The notes beneath the pieces were generated by a model that was given only the letters and a program-made list of their open reading frames with translations, was not told the origin of the DNA and did not search any database. The position numbers and the translations under genes are program-made. From Sphaerochaeta sp. (GTDB lineage: Bacteria; Spirochaetota; Spirochaetia; Sphaerochaetales; Sphaerochaetaceae), in assembly GCA_018399495.1 (NCBI GenBank), contig JAGYOG010000018.1, positions 1 through 48,348 on the forward strand: a DNA stretch of 48,348 nt, written 5' to 3'. Shown one piece after another: positions 24,749-35,276 of the stretch (its first letter is position 1; every line of letters starts with the position of its first letter).

Positions 24749-26563
24749 ATGGATTATGATGCAATAGTAGTGGGAGGGGGGCATGCTGGTATTGAGGCCG
24801 CCTTGGCTCTCTCCAGAATAGGATACAAGACGCTCTTGATCACCCAGAACCTTGATGCAATTGGGCGTTTGTCGTGCAACCCGGCAATTGGTGGGCTTTC
24901 AAAGGGAAATATCGTCAGGGAAGTTGATGCCCTTGGTGGCGAGATGGCCCATCTGATAGACCACTCCATGATACAGTACCGTATACTCAATAGGAGACGC
25001 GGGCCAGCGGTGCAGGCTCCCAGGGCACAGGCTGATAAGTTCACCTATGCCAGGCTTGCCAAAGAAACATTGGAAAGCGAACACAATCTCTCCATATTCA
25101 TGGATACAGTTGTTGACCTCCTGCTCGATTTGTCGGGCAAACGTCTGATTGGGGTCATCACCCAGAGACGGCATACAATTTCTGCCAAGGTAGTTGTGCT
25201 GACCACCGGGACATTCATGGAAGGACGAATCTTCATTGGTGAATATGATGCACCCAACGGGCGGTTGGAAGAACCGGCTGCCATTGGATTGGGTACCAAC
25301 CTCAGAAAGAAGGGCTTTCCGGTAGGAAGGTTGAAGACAGGAACACCCGCGAGGGTTCGTAAATCCACCTTGGATTTTGACAAGATGGAAATACAGGACG
25401 GGGAAGAGCTCATGATGCCCTTCAGTTTCGATTATGACAGCATCAGTAGGCCTATGGTTCCTTGCTACATAACTTGGACCAATGAAAAGACCCATGCGAT
25501 CATCCAAGAGAATATTCATCGATCCCCTCTCTATGGGGGGAAGATTACTGGTACTGGTCCTCGCTATTGCCCTTCAATTGAAGATAAGGTAGTACGATTC
25601 CCTGACCGTGATCGCCATCAAATATTCGTGGAACCAGAGGGTATTGAAACTGAGGAGATGTATCTTAATGGTATTTCTTCCTCCCTTCCGGAGGATGTGC
25701 AATGGGATTTTGTCCATAGCATTGCAGGCTTGGAGCATGCCCAGATTATGCGTCCTGCCTATGCCGTTGAGTATGATTTCATCGATCCACAGGCCCTTTT
25801 CCCTTCCTTGGAGAGCAAGCTGGTTGAGAATCTGTTCATCGCAGGACAGACAAATGGTACCAGTGGCTACGAGGAAGCAGCCTGCCAAGGCTTGATGGCA
25901 GGAATCAATGCAGCCCAGAAACTCAAAGGGGAACAACCTTTGGTGCTCAGCCGAAATGAAGCGTACACTGGGGTACTTATTGATGATCTGGTTACCATGG
26001 GGACCAAAGAACCCTATCGTATGTTCACTAGCAGAGCAGAATATCGACTCAATCTCCGACATGACAGCTGTGACCAACGCCTCACAGAGAAGGGCTACCG
26101 TGTAGGATTGCAGTCTGAGGATGGCCTGTCCCGTCTGCAGCATAAGCTGGAGAAGATGGAGACGGTTAAGGATTTGCTTCGTCAGCGTAAGGTAGCCGAT
26201 AAGAGTGCAATCCAGGCACTCAAAATGCCTGAAGTTACCATGGACAGTCTGCAAGAAAGTATCCCAGAGCTTGCCGGTTTTGAGGAGCCCATCCGGTATC
26301 AAGTGGAACTGGATGTGAAATATGAAGGGTATATCAACCGACAAGAGCGGCAGATCAACCGATTTGAGAAACTGGAAAGTTTTCATATCAGTCAGGATTT
26401 CGACTATGATACATTGGATGGACTGAGTACAGAGGGAAAGGAAAAACTGAAACTGGTAAGACCGATATCAGTGGGACAGGCCTCTCGGATCAGCGGGGTG
26501 CGCAATAGCGATATTGCTCTTCTGATCGTTCATCTGGACAGGGAAGGACGCCGTGAGCGGTAA
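24749..26563 (+). CDS. mnmG: tRNA uridine-5-carboxymethylaminomethyl modification enzyme MnmG (GidA)
   Basis: A 604-residue FAD enzyme, the partner of MnmE. The dinucleotide-binding motif is [17 protein letters not shown] at residues 4-20. [20 protein letters not shown] and LKTGTPARV are GidA signatures. The C-terminal helical domain ([19 protein letters not shown]) binds MnmE and tRNA. Its start is 3 bp after the mnmE stop and its end overlaps rsmG by 11 bp, so the three genes form a tight operon of RNA-modification functions. Confidence 0.97.
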   Translation: MDYDAIVVGGGHAGIEAALALSRIGYKTLLITQNLDAIGRLSCNPAIGGLSKGNIVREVDALGGEMAHLIDHSMIQYRILNRRRGPAVQAPRAQADKFTYARLAKETLESEHNLSIFMDTVVDLLLDLSGKRLIGVITQRRHTISAKVVVLTTGTFMEGRIFIGEYDAPNGRLEEPAAIGLGTNLRKKGFPVGRLKTGTPARVRKSTLDFDKMEIQDGEELMMPFSFDYDSISRPMVPCYITWTNEKTHAIIQENIHRSPLYGGKITGTGPRYCPSIEDKVVRFPDRDRHQIFVEPEGIETEEMYLNGISSSLPEDVQWDFVHSIAGLEHAQIMRPAYAVEYDFIDPQALFPSLESKLVENLFIAGQTNGTSGYEEAACQGLMAGINAAQKLKGEQPLVLSRNEAYTGVLIDDLVTMGTKEPYRMFTSRAEYRLNLRHDSCDQRLTEKGYRVGLQSEDGLSRLQHKLEKMETVKDLLRQRKVADKSAIQALKMPEVTMDSLQESIPELAGFEEPIRYQVELDVKYEGYINRQERQINRFEKLESFHISQDFDYDTLDGLSTEGKEKLKLVRPISVGQASRISGVRNSDIALLIVHLDREGRRER

Positions 26564-27212
26564 ATACAGGATCTTGATCGAGGAAGGCCTTAATGCTATG
26601 CAGCTTTCCTTTTCATCTGAACAGATGCAGCAATTGGAACGCTATATAGCAGAAGTGGAGCTCTTCAATCCAGTCTACAAGTTGGTTGGTGCTGAAGGAA
26701 ATGATTTGGTTATTCGTCACATCTTTGATAGTCTTGCGGCAGTAGGAAAGATCAGTGACCTTGCCCGGAAGTATGAGAATCCCTCATTTGCCGATCTTGG
26801 TTCTGGAGCAGGGCTTCCTGGTATCCCGCTTTCCATAGCTCTGAAAGACTATTCATTCACCTTGGTGGAACGGATGGAACGGCGAGTAAACTTTTTGCGA
26901 AATGCCCTTGTAGCTACCTCTCTTTCTCAGCGGGTCCAGATTGTCTCCGAGGATTTAAAACAGGTACGCCAGCAGTTTGATGTGATTACGTTCAGGGCAT
27001 TCAGGCCGTTGGTGGAGATTCTCGATGATGTAGATTCCATCTTGCACACCGGTGGCGTCGTCTGTGCATACAAAGGTTTGGTAGAACAAGTTGAAACAGA
27101 GCTGAACCAGGTAGCAACACAGTGTAAAAGCTGTTGGAGTGCGGAATTTATTCCCCTTACGGTCCCCCACTTGGATGCAAATCGTACGCTTTGCGTTCTT
27201 ACAAAGATTTGA
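26553..27212 (+). CDS. rsmG: 16S rRNA (guanine527-N7)-methyltransferase RsmG (GidB)
   Basis: A 219-residue SAM methyltransferase. The SAM-binding motif is [15 protein letters not shown] at about 86-100, and the family segments [17 protein letters not shown] and RAFRPL are present. It methylates G527 of 16S rRNA. The start is GTG at 26553, inside the end of mnmG, with GGAAGGA 4 nt upstream. Confidence 0.95.
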   Translation: MSGKYRILIEEGLNAMQLSFSSEQMQQLERYIAEVELFNPVYKLVGAEGNDLVIRHIFDSLAAVGKISDLARKYENPSFADLGSGAGLPGIPLSIALKDYSFTLVERMERRVNFLRNALVATSLSQRVQIVSEDLKQVRQQFDVITFRAFRPLVEILDDVDSILHTGGVVCAYKGLVEQVETELNQVATQCKSCWSAEFIPLTVPHLDANRTLCVLTKI

Positions 27213-27255
27213 TACCATCTGAAGGCAAGGGTGTTTACCTAGAAAGGAGCGAGTT

Positions 27256-30084
27256 GTGAAGGAAGGCCGTGGAAAAGTTTCATTGGTATTGGGGATAGCT
27301 TCCCTGGTGTCAACGTTGGTGGTGGGTGCGTTGGAGATCCTTCCGCGTTTTGGAATCCATCACAACTTGTTGGATATGGGAGTATCCTTCCTGAATCGAT
27401 TCTTCTCCTTTACCGTTCCCCCTTCCTCTCTCTCTTTGGTGCCCCTTGCCGTACTCCTCGGGCTTTGGACAATCATGATTTTCACTTTTAGGGTTCGAAA
27501 TCATTTTCTCTATGTATTGATCCCGCTCACTGGAATCATGGCCTACACACTCTATGCCCTCAGTCACTTGATGCAGGGCAGTACTCGTCCGTTCTTGATA
27601 CGAACCATTCCGGAGGACCTGCGTAGTGCTTCCTTCCGTGTGGTACTCGTATTCTTTGCGGAAATGGCACTTTTTGTCATTCTCACCTTGATCGGAGATG
27701 GGATGAAACGATTCAAGGTCGCCAGAGGCGAGCGGGTTCAAATCAAACAAGAGAAAGATAAGAAAAAGAAAAAGCGTAGTCTCAAGGGTAAGGATTCTAC
27801 CGAGGATGAAGAAGAAATCATTACCCTTAACAAGAAACCTGTCGAGGCTGAAGAGGTCATTGAAGGAACGAGTTTCGCTGACCAGCAAGTAGCCTTCCCC
27901 CCGATTGCGGAGGTGCCTTCCCTGGAGAGCTTGTCGAAAAAGCATACTCCAGTTGACCGGAAACCATCACAGGAAGAGACTATTGCTGTGAAGGAGATGC
28001 AGGTAGGCAAGGTTAGTATTGGTGCGTTGCATACACTTGGGGAGGAGAGAAAGCGAAACAATGGGATCTCCTACCTCGAGAGGAAACAGCAAGAACTGGA
28101 AGCCCAGAAAAAAAAAGAAGCAGAAACACACCACCACAGAGAAAAAGAAGAAAAGCCAAAGAAAGAACCAGTTCAGCTTTCAGGGTTTCTGCAAGGTGCT
28201 CTAGAAGCTGTTGGCAAAGCACCAAAGAAACACAATGCACGAAGGCATGAACCAGAAGGCAAGGTAAAGAGCATGCTTGCTCAGGCAGTGGAGGAGCAAC
28301 AGGGGAGAACGGAAGTGCCTCCTGCCAAACCATCCCAAGCCATGAATATCAGGGAGCGGATTCTTTCGGTCCAGTTTGAACCAAGAGAGAAGGAACAATC
28401 TACACAAAACAGAGAGGTGAATGATCCTTTCTTCCAGCCAAATCCACCAAAAACGGAACCGTTTCTCCCTCTGTCACATGAGCAAGAGATGCTTTCAGAA
28501 ATGGGATTTGCACCAAAGAGTACCGCTCAACCAACTGGGGACGGTGTTTTAGAAGGAGATGCTGTGCAGGCTGAAAGCCAGGAGCATGATGAAGATCCCC
28601 TGGAGAGTGCGAGCGGAGTGGGTGGCCTCTCCTCTAAAAATGACGGAAGTACCTTGATCAACCGTAAACGCATTACCTACCAGTATCCAGATGAATCTAT
28701 TCTGGTAACATATCCACAGATTGGTGATGTAGTAGATGAACAGACCGTCAACCAAGGGAAACTGTTGGTTGTTACGCTGGAACAATTCAATATAAACGCT
28801 GAATTGACCAATATTGTGCGTGGCCCTACTGTTACCATGTTTGAATTGCTTCCGGCCCCAGGGATACGAGTAAATTCAATCGTGAATCTCTCAGACAACA
28901 TCGCCCTTGCCCTTGCAGCCACACAAGTGCGTATTGTTGCTCCTATTCCCGGAAAATCTGCGATAGGTGTTGAGATTCCTAATCTTAAGCGGGACATTAT
29001 TGGGTTTAGGGAGATGCTTCCTTCTCTCACCGAATCCTTGGGTATTCCCATGGTGTTGGGGCGCAACTTGATGGGAGAGCCAATAGTTGTGGATGTAATC
29101 AAGGCTCCCCATCTCCTAATCGCTGGAAGCACCGGAAGTGGTAAGAGTGTCTGTGTAAACTCCTTGATCTGTTCAGTGTTGTTCAGACGTAGTCCCAAAC
29201 AGGTCAGGATGATCCTGGTCGATCCCAAAATTGTAGAATTGAACATCTATAATGGGATTCCTCATCTGCTCACTCCTGTTATCACTGATGCGAAGAAAAC
29301 ACTGAAGGCACTGGATTTCTGTCTCTATGAGATGGATAGACGATATAAATTGCTACAAGCCTTGAGTGTCAGGAATATCATTAGTTACAACGAAAAGATT
29401 GATGCTAGCCGTCTTGCACGCGAGAAACTCCCTTATATTCTGGTAGTTATCGATGAATTTGCTGATTTGATGCATCTGGTCGGCAAGGATATGGAGAGTA
29501 AGGTAAGCCGTCTTGCAGCCATGAGCCGTGCGGTGGGCATACACTTGGTTCTTGCTACCCAGCGTCCTTCGGTTGATGTTATTACCGGTGTAATTAAGAA
29601 CAATATTCCTACCCGTATCGCTTTTGCTGTCACCAGCTCGACCGATAGTCGTATCATACTAGATGAACCTGGGGCAGATAAACTACTTGGAAAGGGTGAT
29701 ATGCTGTACATGTCGAGCAGTAGTCCTGCAACCGAGCGAATACAGGGTTCATTTCTCAGTGACAATGAGGTAGAACAGGTAGTATCATTTGTCAGTTCAC
29801 AAGGCAAACCTGAGTATATTGACGAGTCGTTCTTTGAGGACGATGAACCAAAGGTAAGCGAAAGTAGTGATGATGAAAGTACTGATTCAAACGATGATGA
29901 AGAGTTGATGGATAAGGCGCTTGCAATCGTGGTTGAACGCAAGTGCGCTTCAGCCTCCTACCTGCAAAGACGTTTGAAGATTGGGTACAACCGGGCTGCT
30001 CGCATGGTTGAGCAGATGGAAGAGTTGGGGTATGTTGGTCCCCCCAATGGGAGCAAACCCCGTGAATTGATCAAATACCCCTAG
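27256..30084 (+). CDS. ftsK: DNA translocase FtsK/SpoIIIE
   Basis: A 942-residue translocase that pumps DNA through the division septum and activates chromosome dimer resolution. Four N-terminal transmembrane helices lie within about residues 8-165, followed by a charged, low-complexity linker to about 465. The motor domain has Walker A GSTGSGKS (about 626-633), Walker B ILVVIDEFADL and ATQRPSVDVITG. The C-terminal gamma winged-helix domain (about 880-942, with ASYLQRRLKIGYNRAARMVE) reads KOPS orientation sites. The start is GTG with AAAGGAG 6 nt upstream. It follows rsmG by 43 bp and precedes an aminotransferase gene by 14 bp. Confidence 0.96.
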   Translation: MKEGRGKVSLVLGIASLVSTLVVGALEILPRFGIHHNLLDMGVSFLNRFFSFTVPPSSLSLVPLAVLLGLWTIMIFTFRVRNHFLYVLIPLTGIMAYTLYALSHLMQGSTRPFLIRTIPEDLRSASFRVVLVFFAEMALFVILTLIGDGMKRFKVARGERVQIKQEKDKKKKKRSLKGKDSTEDEEEIITLNKKPVEAEEVIEGTSFADQQVAFPPIAEVPSLESLSKKHTPVDRKPSQEETIAVKEMQVGKVSIGALHTLGEERKRNNGISYLERKQQELEAQKKKEAETHHHREKEEKPKKEPVQLSGFLQGALEAVGKAPKKHNARRHEPEGKVKSMLAQAVEEQQGRTEVPPAKPSQAMNIRERILSVQFEPREKEQSTQNREVNDPFFQPNPPKTEPFLPLSHEQEMLSEMGFAPKSTAQPTGDGVLEGDAVQAESQEHDEDPLESASGVGGLSSKNDGSTLINRKRITYQYPDESILVTYPQIGDVVDEQTVNQGKLLVVTLEQFNINAELTNIVRGPTVTMFELLPAPGIRVNSIVNLSDNIALALAATQVRIVAPIPGKSAIGVEIPNLKRDIIGFREMLPSLTESLGIPMVLGRNLMGEPIVVDVIKAPHLLIAGSTGSGKSVCVNSLICSVLFRRSPKQVRMILVDPKIVELNIYNGIPHLLTPVITDAKKTLKALDFCLYEMDRRYKLLQALSVRNIISYNEKIDASRLAREKLPYILVVIDEFADLMHLVGKDMESKVSRLAAMSRAVGIHLVLATQRPSVDVITGVIKNNIPTRIAFAVTSSTDSRIILDEPGADKLLGKGDMLYMSSSSPATERIQGSFLSDNEVEQVVSFVSSQGKPEYIDESFFEDDEPKVSESSDDESTDSNDDEELMDKALAIVVERKCASASYLQRRLKIGYNRAARMVEQMEELGYVGPPNGSKPRELIKYP

Positions 30085-30098
30085 GAGAAACAAATCGA

Positions 30099-30911
30099 AT
30101 GGTTGGAGAACATGCCGTTTACAATGGAAAGATCATATTGCAGAGTGAAGCGGTGATACCTGTCACCCTCCGGGAAGTTCAGTCAGGGTTCTATGTGTAT
30201 GAATCCCTTAGGGTCATCCAAGCACATCCCGTGCATCTGGATGACCACCTTTTGCGGCTTGAGAACTCTGCAAATCTTATACATCTTGAATATCCGTTCA
30301 GTCGGGAAGAGATTGCTACCTGGGTCCATGCTTTGATTGAGGTGGACCTGGTGGAGAGATCTTCACTGAGAATCCAGATCTATGGCGGGGGGCAGCCTCA
30401 GTTGTTCATCACCACGAGTAAGATCCTGACCTATCCAGATTCCTTCTACACCGATGGGGTGAAGGCTCTCACGTATGAGGGGGAACGTTTGTTTCCTGGT
30501 GCAAAGACGGGGAATCTGCTGCTGAACTATCTCGCCATGGAAGAAGCCAGGAGACAGGGGTGCTTCGAAGCACTCCTGGTTGACGGTGGGCAGAACATCT
30601 TGGAAGGGACACGTTCCAACTTCTTTGCCATCAAGGACGGGAGAATCTATACCGCGCATGATGAGAAGGTCCTCCTTGGTATCACCCGCGATCGAGTACT
30701 CAAGGCAGCAAACCAACTTGGCTTGCAGGTAATCTACAACACTCCTTCTGTAAATCAAGTGAGTACGGGATTCTACGATGAGCTATTCATCTCAGCCACC
30801 AGTATGGCTGCGATGCCGGTTTCACAGGTGAACGGTAAGGTCGTGGGAAAGACCTTTCCATTCACCCGTGAAATAAGTAGCCTTGTCAGGCAGTGGGAGT
30901 TGGAGGATTGA
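30099..30911 (+). CDS. Class IV PLP aminotransferase (branched-chain / D-amino-acid / ADC-lyase family)
   Basis: A 270-residue fold-type IV PLP enzyme. The PLP lysine is in PGAKTGNLLLNYLAMEEARRQG (about 130-150), and EGTRSNFFAI (about 170) and GITRDRVL match the family. Members make branched-chain amino acids or D-amino acids, or split aminodeoxychorismate, and substrate choice cannot be read from these motifs. AGGAG lies 11 nt upstream of the ATG. It is the last gene after ftsK. The next 235 bp hold a weak terminator-like hairpin and the promoter of the helicase operon. Confidence 0.88.
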   Translation: MVGEHAVYNGKIILQSEAVIPVTLREVQSGFYVYESLRVIQAHPVHLDDHLLRLENSANLIHLEYPFSREEIATWVHALIEVDLVERSSLRIQIYGGGQPQLFITTSKILTYPDSFYTDGVKALTYEGERLFPGAKTGNLLLNYLAMEEARRQGCFEALLVDGGQNILEGTRSNFFAIKDGRIYTAHDEKVLLGITRDRVLKAANQLGLQVIYNTPSVNQVSTGFYDELFISATSMAAMPVSQVNGKVVGKTFPFTREISSLVRQWELED

Positions 30912-31012
30912 CCATTTTTCCCTCCATGGATGGGAAGATCCAAAGGACTGGTTGTTCATATCAGATTTGCACACAAAAAAACAAAACCTTGAATTGGTTG
31001 TGATATATCGAT

Positions 31013-31033
31013 AGGAACATCCTGTCCTTTTTT
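31013..31033 (+). terminator. Weak terminator-like hairpin before the helicase operon
   Basis: Short stem (AGG-ACA with TGTCCT, one bulged A, 3-nt loop) directly followed by a run of six T. It could end the mnmE-to-aminotransferase transcript about 100 bp after its last stop. TGTCC can also pair with GGACA at 31043-31047. Confidence 0.4.
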
Positions 31034-31041
31034 AGCAGAGG

Positions 31042-31070
31042 TGGACAAGGCTTTTATTTTCCTCTATCTT
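31042..31070 (+). promoter_or_regulatory. Promoter of the helicase-exporter-plsC-ECF operon
   Basis: -35 TGGACA (31042-31047), a 17-bp spacer and -10 TATCTT (31065-31070). Transcription would start near 31077 and leave a 70-nt leader with two small hairpins, AGGTT/AACCT (31080-31097) and ATTGC/GCAAT (31103-31119), before the helicase ATG. The gene's ribosome site is weak. Confidence 0.5.
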
Positions 31071-31146
31071 ACTAGAGTAAGGTTTGTAAAAGAACCTCTC
31101 TTATTGCGAATACTGCAATTACTTATAAAGGCGAAATATATAACGA

Positions 31147-32793
31147 ATGAAATTTACTGAATTACCCCTAAGCGAGCAAGTGCTCAAAGGCATCGAGACT
31201 GCAGGCTTTAGTGACTGTACCGAAGTACAGGAAAAAGTACTCCCCACAAGTCTTTCCCGTCGCGATGTCATGGTCCAGTCAATGACTGGAAGCGGAAAAA
31301 CCGCAGTGTATGTGTTGACGATTCTTGAATCGTTTGTCCAAGCAATCAAGGCTGGAAAGGGCAAACCGAAAGCATTGATTGTTGCTCCAACCCGTGAGTT
31401 AGCTGTACAGATTGAGGAAGATACCATCCTCTTGGGATCAGGTATCGAGGACCTTACGATTGGAAGTTTTTTTGGTGGTGTTGGATACGGAAAGCAGGAT
31501 GAAATCCTGGACAAGGGGTGTGATATCTTTGTCTGTACCCCTGGACGTATTCTTGACTACCAGAAAATGCATAAGATCGACTTCCGTGAATTTGACATCT
31601 TTGTTGTCGATGAGGCAGACCGAATGTTCGATATGGGTTTCTATCCAGATATCCAGAAGATGTTCAGCTTGCTTCGTGATTGCACAGAGCGACAGACCAT
31701 GTTGTTCTCGGCAACGCTCAGCACGAAAGTTCGTAACCTTGCCTGGTCATTCATGAACGAACCAGCTGAGATTGAAATCAATCCTGAGGAGATTACTGTT
31801 AAAGCAATCACCCAGGAGCTGTTCCACGTTGCGAAAGATGAGAAATTCTCCCTTTTTCTGCAGCTGCTGAAGAAAGAGAATCCTGAGAACTGTTTGGTTT
31901 TCACCAATACAAAGGCACGGTGCATCGAGGTTTCCAAGCGACTTTCACTCAATGGATATCCAACCAAGTACCTAATGGGAGACCTCCCTCAAGCCAAACG
32001 CTTACAGACAATCGATCGTATGAAGGAAGGGAAGATCCGCTTCCTCGTTGCAACCGATGTTGCTGCCCGTGGGCTACAGATCGATGACCTGGAATTGGTT
32101 GTAAATTATGATATTCCCGATGATTTTGAGAACTATGTTCATCGTATAGGTCGTACAGCCCGAGCCGGTAAAAGCGGAAAATCCATCACCTTTGCAGATG
32201 AAGAGTATGTCTTCAACTTAGAAGCCGTCGAAAACTTCATACAAATGAAGATTCCGGTAATCTGGCCCGAGGAGGGTGAACTTGAGCAAGTCGAGGACAA
32301 GAGCGCATCATACTCCTTTAGGGAATTGGTGAGAAATGATGAATATGGAGGGCGTTCAAGCCGTGGACCCAGAAGTGGGGCAAAACCCTCTCGTGGTGGA
32401 TCTAGACCTCAAAAACGAGGTCGACCACAGTCTTCTAATCGTCCAAAGCGTACCAGAGACGAGAGGGACGTTAAGCCTCGAGGGCCAAGACCTGAAAGAC
32501 AAGAGAGAGCACACGAGTCTCAGAAACGCCGCCGTTCAGGCTCCAAGAGTTATGCAGAAATCCAGAATCTTTCACTTGAAGAGCGATTGAACTACTATAA
32601 ACAGCAGTATCAGAGTGAAGGCGGTCAGATTCCTAGCAGCACTTCTGAATCCAAGAAGAGTCAGCCTGCAGTGAAGAAAGAAAATCCTGCAAAGAGAGAA
32701 CCTGCTGTTAAACAGCCTGTTGCTCATAAACAGGTGGCCCAACCGAAAAAGAAACAGAATTTTTTCTCTCGATTGTTTAGGAGAGACAAATAG
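31147..32793 (+). CDS. DEAD-box RNA helicase with a basic C-terminal tail
   Basis: A 548-residue ATP-dependent RNA helicase. The motifs appear in order: Q motif region FTELPLSEQV, motif I SMTGSGKT, Ia APTREL, II DEAD (VVDEADRMFDMGF), III SAT, V ATDVAARG and VI HRIGRTARAG. The last 170 residues are a long Arg/Gly/Lys-rich tail that would bind RNA without specificity, as in RhlE- and CsdA-like helicases. It probably unwinds structured RNA in ribosome assembly or decay. It is first in a long operon, and its stop is 1 bp before the ABC exporter start. The structured leader could allow autoregulation, as seen with some cold-shock helicases. Confidence 0.93.
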   Translation: MKFTELPLSEQVLKGIETAGFSDCTEVQEKVLPTSLSRRDVMVQSMTGSGKTAVYVLTILESFVQAIKAGKGKPKALIVAPTRELAVQIEEDTILLGSGIEDLTIGSFFGGVGYGKQDEILDKGCDIFVCTPGRILDYQKMHKIDFREFDIFVVDEADRMFDMGFYPDIQKMFSLLRDCTERQTMLFSATLSTKVRNLAWSFMNEPAEIEINPEEITVKAITQELFHVAKDEKFSLFLQLLKKENPENCLVFTNTKARCIEVSKRLSLNGYPTKYLMGDLPQAKRLQTIDRMKEGKIRFLVATDVAARGLQIDDLELVVNYDIPDDFENYVHRIGRTARAGKSGKSITFADEEYVFNLEAVENFIQMKIPVIWPEEGELEQVEDKSASYSFRELVRNDEYGGRSSRGPRSGAKPSRGGSRPQKRGRPQSSNRPKRTRDERDVKPRGPRPERQERAHESQKRRRSGSKSYAEIQNLSLEERLNYYKQQYQSEGGQIPSSTSESKKSQPAVKKENPAKREPAVKQPVAHKQVAQPKKKQNFFSRLFRRDK

Positions 32794-32794
32794 C

Positions 32795-34513
32795 ATGCTC
32801 AAACGGTTCATCGCTTACTATCGTCCATACAAGGGATTGTTTTTCCTTGATATGGGGGTAGCAATCTTTGCTTCAATGCTTTCGATTCTGTTTCCCAGCT
32901 TGACCAGACAACTGCTCAGGGTGGAAATACCTAACCAGAATCTGAAAAACATGATTATCATTTTTGGTTTTATGCTCCTTATCTATATCCTGCAGGCAAT
33001 CTGTCAGTATATCAGAGTGACCTGGGGCCATATCCTTGGCGTAAAGATGGAGACGGATATGCGAAGTGAATTGTTCGGTCACTTGCAAAAACTCTCCTTC
33101 GGGTTCTTTGACAAGACGAAGACCGGACATATGATGAGCCGCATCACCAATGACTTGTTCCAGATTACTGAGATGGCCCACCATGCTCCTGAGGATTTGA
33201 TTATCAGTGTAGCCACCATCTTGGGGTCATACATCCTTATGTTTAGCTATAGTGCCCCTCTTGCCTTGGTATCACTCATTCCCTTGCCGATCATGGTGTT
33301 CTACGGGGTGTACTATGGGGTTCGTATGAAGGCAACCTTCCGTCGTGTACGGCGGACCGTTGCTGATGTGAACAGCAATGTGGAGAACTCTCTAATGGGG
33401 ATTCGAGAAGTCAAGTCCTATGGCCGTGAATCCTACCAAGAAGCGAAATTCAATCACGTCAATGATATCCTGCGTGACAGCAAGATGGAACAGTACAAGG
33501 TAATGGGAAGCTATCACTCCATTTTGGGATTTTTCCGTGAGTTGTACTACTTCTGTACCATTGCAGGCGGAACGTTGTTGATTTTCATGGGAAAGGTTCA
33601 GTCCTATGACTTGGTCACCTTCATTCTCTACGTCGGAGTGGTGCTTCCTCCTATTGATCGTCTGATCAACTTTACTGAGCAACTGCAGCAAGGTATGGCA
33701 AGCTTTGAGCGATTCACCCAGGTAATGGATGAGCATCCAGATATCCAGGATGTGAAAGACGCGAAGAGCCTGAAGATCCAGGGGGGTACGGTCCAGTTCA
33801 ACCATATCTCATTCTCGTATGAGAACTCAGCTGAGGTCATCCTGAAGGATATAGACATTACTGTTCCCGGTGGCTCAACCTATGCCCTTGTTGGAGAGTC
33901 AGGGGCTGGAAAGAGCACTTTTGCCAGCTTAATCCCCCGTTTCTACGAACCAAGTGATGGCAAGGTGAAAATTGATGGCCAGGACATTAGGGAACTGACC
34001 CAGTATTCACTCAGACAGAACATTGGGTTTGTCCAGCAGAATGTATTCCTCTTTGATGACACAATCAGGGAGAACCTGAAGTATGGAAAGGTTGATGCAA
34101 CCGATAAGCAGCTTTGGCTGGCACTTGATGCAGCAAACCTTGGTAATTTTGTCCGTTCGCTTCCTCTTGGACTTGATACACAAGTAGGGGAACAGGGAAC
34201 CTTGCTTTCAGGTGGACAGAAACAACGTGTTTCTATTGCACGTGTATTCTTGAAAAATCCGCAAATCCTCATCTTTGATGAGGCAACCAGTAGTTTGGAT
34301 ACAGAGAGTGAAGAGCTGATTAATGAAGCATTCCACCGTCTCTCCAAGGGACGGACTGCTATTGTAATCGCTCACCGTCTGACTACCGTTAAACATGCCG
34401 ATTGCATCTTGGTCCTTGATGAGGGTAAACTGGTAGAGTCTGGAACCCATGAGCAACTGCTTGAAATGGATGGCCAGTACGCAAAACTCTACAAAACACA
34501 GGACTTTTCTTAG
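32795..34513 (+). CDS. ABC exporter, MsbA/multidrug type (fused membrane and ATPase domains)
   Basis: A 572-residue half-transporter that would act as a homodimer. Six helices occupy about 1-310, and the nucleotide-binding domain has Walker A GESGAGKST, the Q-loop FVQQNVFLF, signature LLSGGQKQR, Walker B LIFDEATSSLD and H-loop IAHRLTT, all consensus. The ATG at 32795 was chosen because AGGAGA lies 10 nt upstream; the longer frame overlaps the helicase gene. The plsC gene follows 14 bp later, so a lipid-related substrate is possible, but drug export is equally compatible. Confidence 0.92.
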   Translation: MLKRFIAYYRPYKGLFFLDMGVAIFASMLSILFPSLTRQLLRVEIPNQNLKNMIIIFGFMLLIYILQAICQYIRVTWGHILGVKMETDMRSELFGHLQKLSFGFFDKTKTGHMMSRITNDLFQITEMAHHAPEDLIISVATILGSYILMFSYSAPLALVSLIPLPIMVFYGVYYGVRMKATFRRVRRTVADVNSNVENSLMGIREVKSYGRESYQEAKFNHVNDILRDSKMEQYKVMGSYHSILGFFRELYYFCTIAGGTLLIFMGKVQSYDLVTFILYVGVVLPPIDRLINFTEQLQQGMASFERFTQVMDEHPDIQDVKDAKSLKIQGGTVQFNHISFSYENSAEVILKDIDITVPGGSTYALVGESGAGKSTFASLIPRFYEPSDGKVKIDGQDIRELTQYSLRQNIGFVQQNVFLFDDTIRENLKYGKVDATDKQLWLALDAANLGNFVRSLPLGLDTQVGEQGTLLSGGQKQRVSIARVFLKNPQILIFDEATSSLDTESEELINEAFHRLSKGRTAIVIAHRLTTVKHADCILVLDEGKLVESGTHEQLLEMDGQYAKLYKTQDFS

Positions 34514-34527
34514 CGGGAGGAGTTTGC

Positions 34528-35268
34528 ATGAAGAAGATACGCATAGTATTTGCAGGACTGTTTGTAATCCCTATCATAGCGCTTTCAATTGTGTATGCAT
34601 TCCCGCTTGGCTATCTGTTGCGCCTCTTCGGCATGAGAAAGGCTGGGGACCGGTACCTACGTGCATGTGGACACTTTATCGGAAGTTCCATTCTCTTTTT
34701 TTTGGGGATTACGGTCCATATTGATGGAAAGGAGAACCTGCCTCCAGAGCGTTCCGTTTGCTACATGGCAAACCATCAGAGCATGCTTGATATTGCTGCC
34801 TTTGTGGGGCCGGTCAATCTCTGGGCTTCCATTATGGCAAAAGCAGAGGTGAAGAAGATTCCCGTCATCAATCTTTGGTGTTATGCCTTGAATTGTGTCT
34901 TTATTAATCGAATCAGTCCACGGGATGCCATTAATGCAATTCTGAGGGGTGTGGAACTCTTGAAGAGTGGTAAAAACATGTTGATCTTCCCCGAGGGAAC
35001 GAGAAGCAAGAGTGGAAGCATCGGAGAACTAAAAAAGGGGAGTCTGAAACTTGCGACCCGCTCCAAGTCGGTCATCGTGCCCATTACCATCAAAGGGCTG
35101 CGCGCTGGTTTTGAACAATTGCATGGGTTTAAGCGCATTCACGCATATTTTTCGATTGGGAAGCCCATCTACACTGACAATCTTAGCAATGAAGAGCTTT
35201 CTACGCTCCATGAAACGGTCTATGGAACCATCGCCAAACGGTTTGACGAGCTTCCCGGGCAAGTCTAA
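34528..35268 (+). CDS. plsC: 1-acyl-sn-glycerol-3-phosphate acyltransferase
   Basis: A 246-residue membrane-bound acyltransferase that would turn lysophosphatidate into phosphatidate. The catalytic NHQSMLD (HxxxxD box) and the substrate-binding FPEGTRSKSG are both intact, and one or two hydrophobic segments at residues 1-60 anchor it. GGGAGG lies before the ATG. It is embedded between an ABC exporter and an ECF importer in one operon. Confidence 0.92.
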   Translation: MKKIRIVFAGLFVIPIIALSIVYAFPLGYLLRLFGMRKAGDRYLRACGHFIGSSILFFLGITVHIDGKENLPPERSVCYMANHQSMLDIAAFVGPVNLWASIMAKAEVKKIPVINLWCYALNCVFINRISPRDAINAILRGVELLKSGKNMLIFPEGTRSKSGSIGELKKGSLKLATRSKSVIVPITIKGLRAGFEQLHGFKRIHAYFSIGKPIYTDNLSNEELSTLHETVYGTIAKRFDELPGQV

Positions 35269-35276
35269 GGGTGGCC

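Noticed and set aside
31013..31047. Attenuator or riboswitch controlling the helicase operon
   Set aside because: The TGTCC/GGACA alternative to the weak terminator exists, but a good promoter lies at the same place downstream, so the hairpin is more simply the end of the previous operon.
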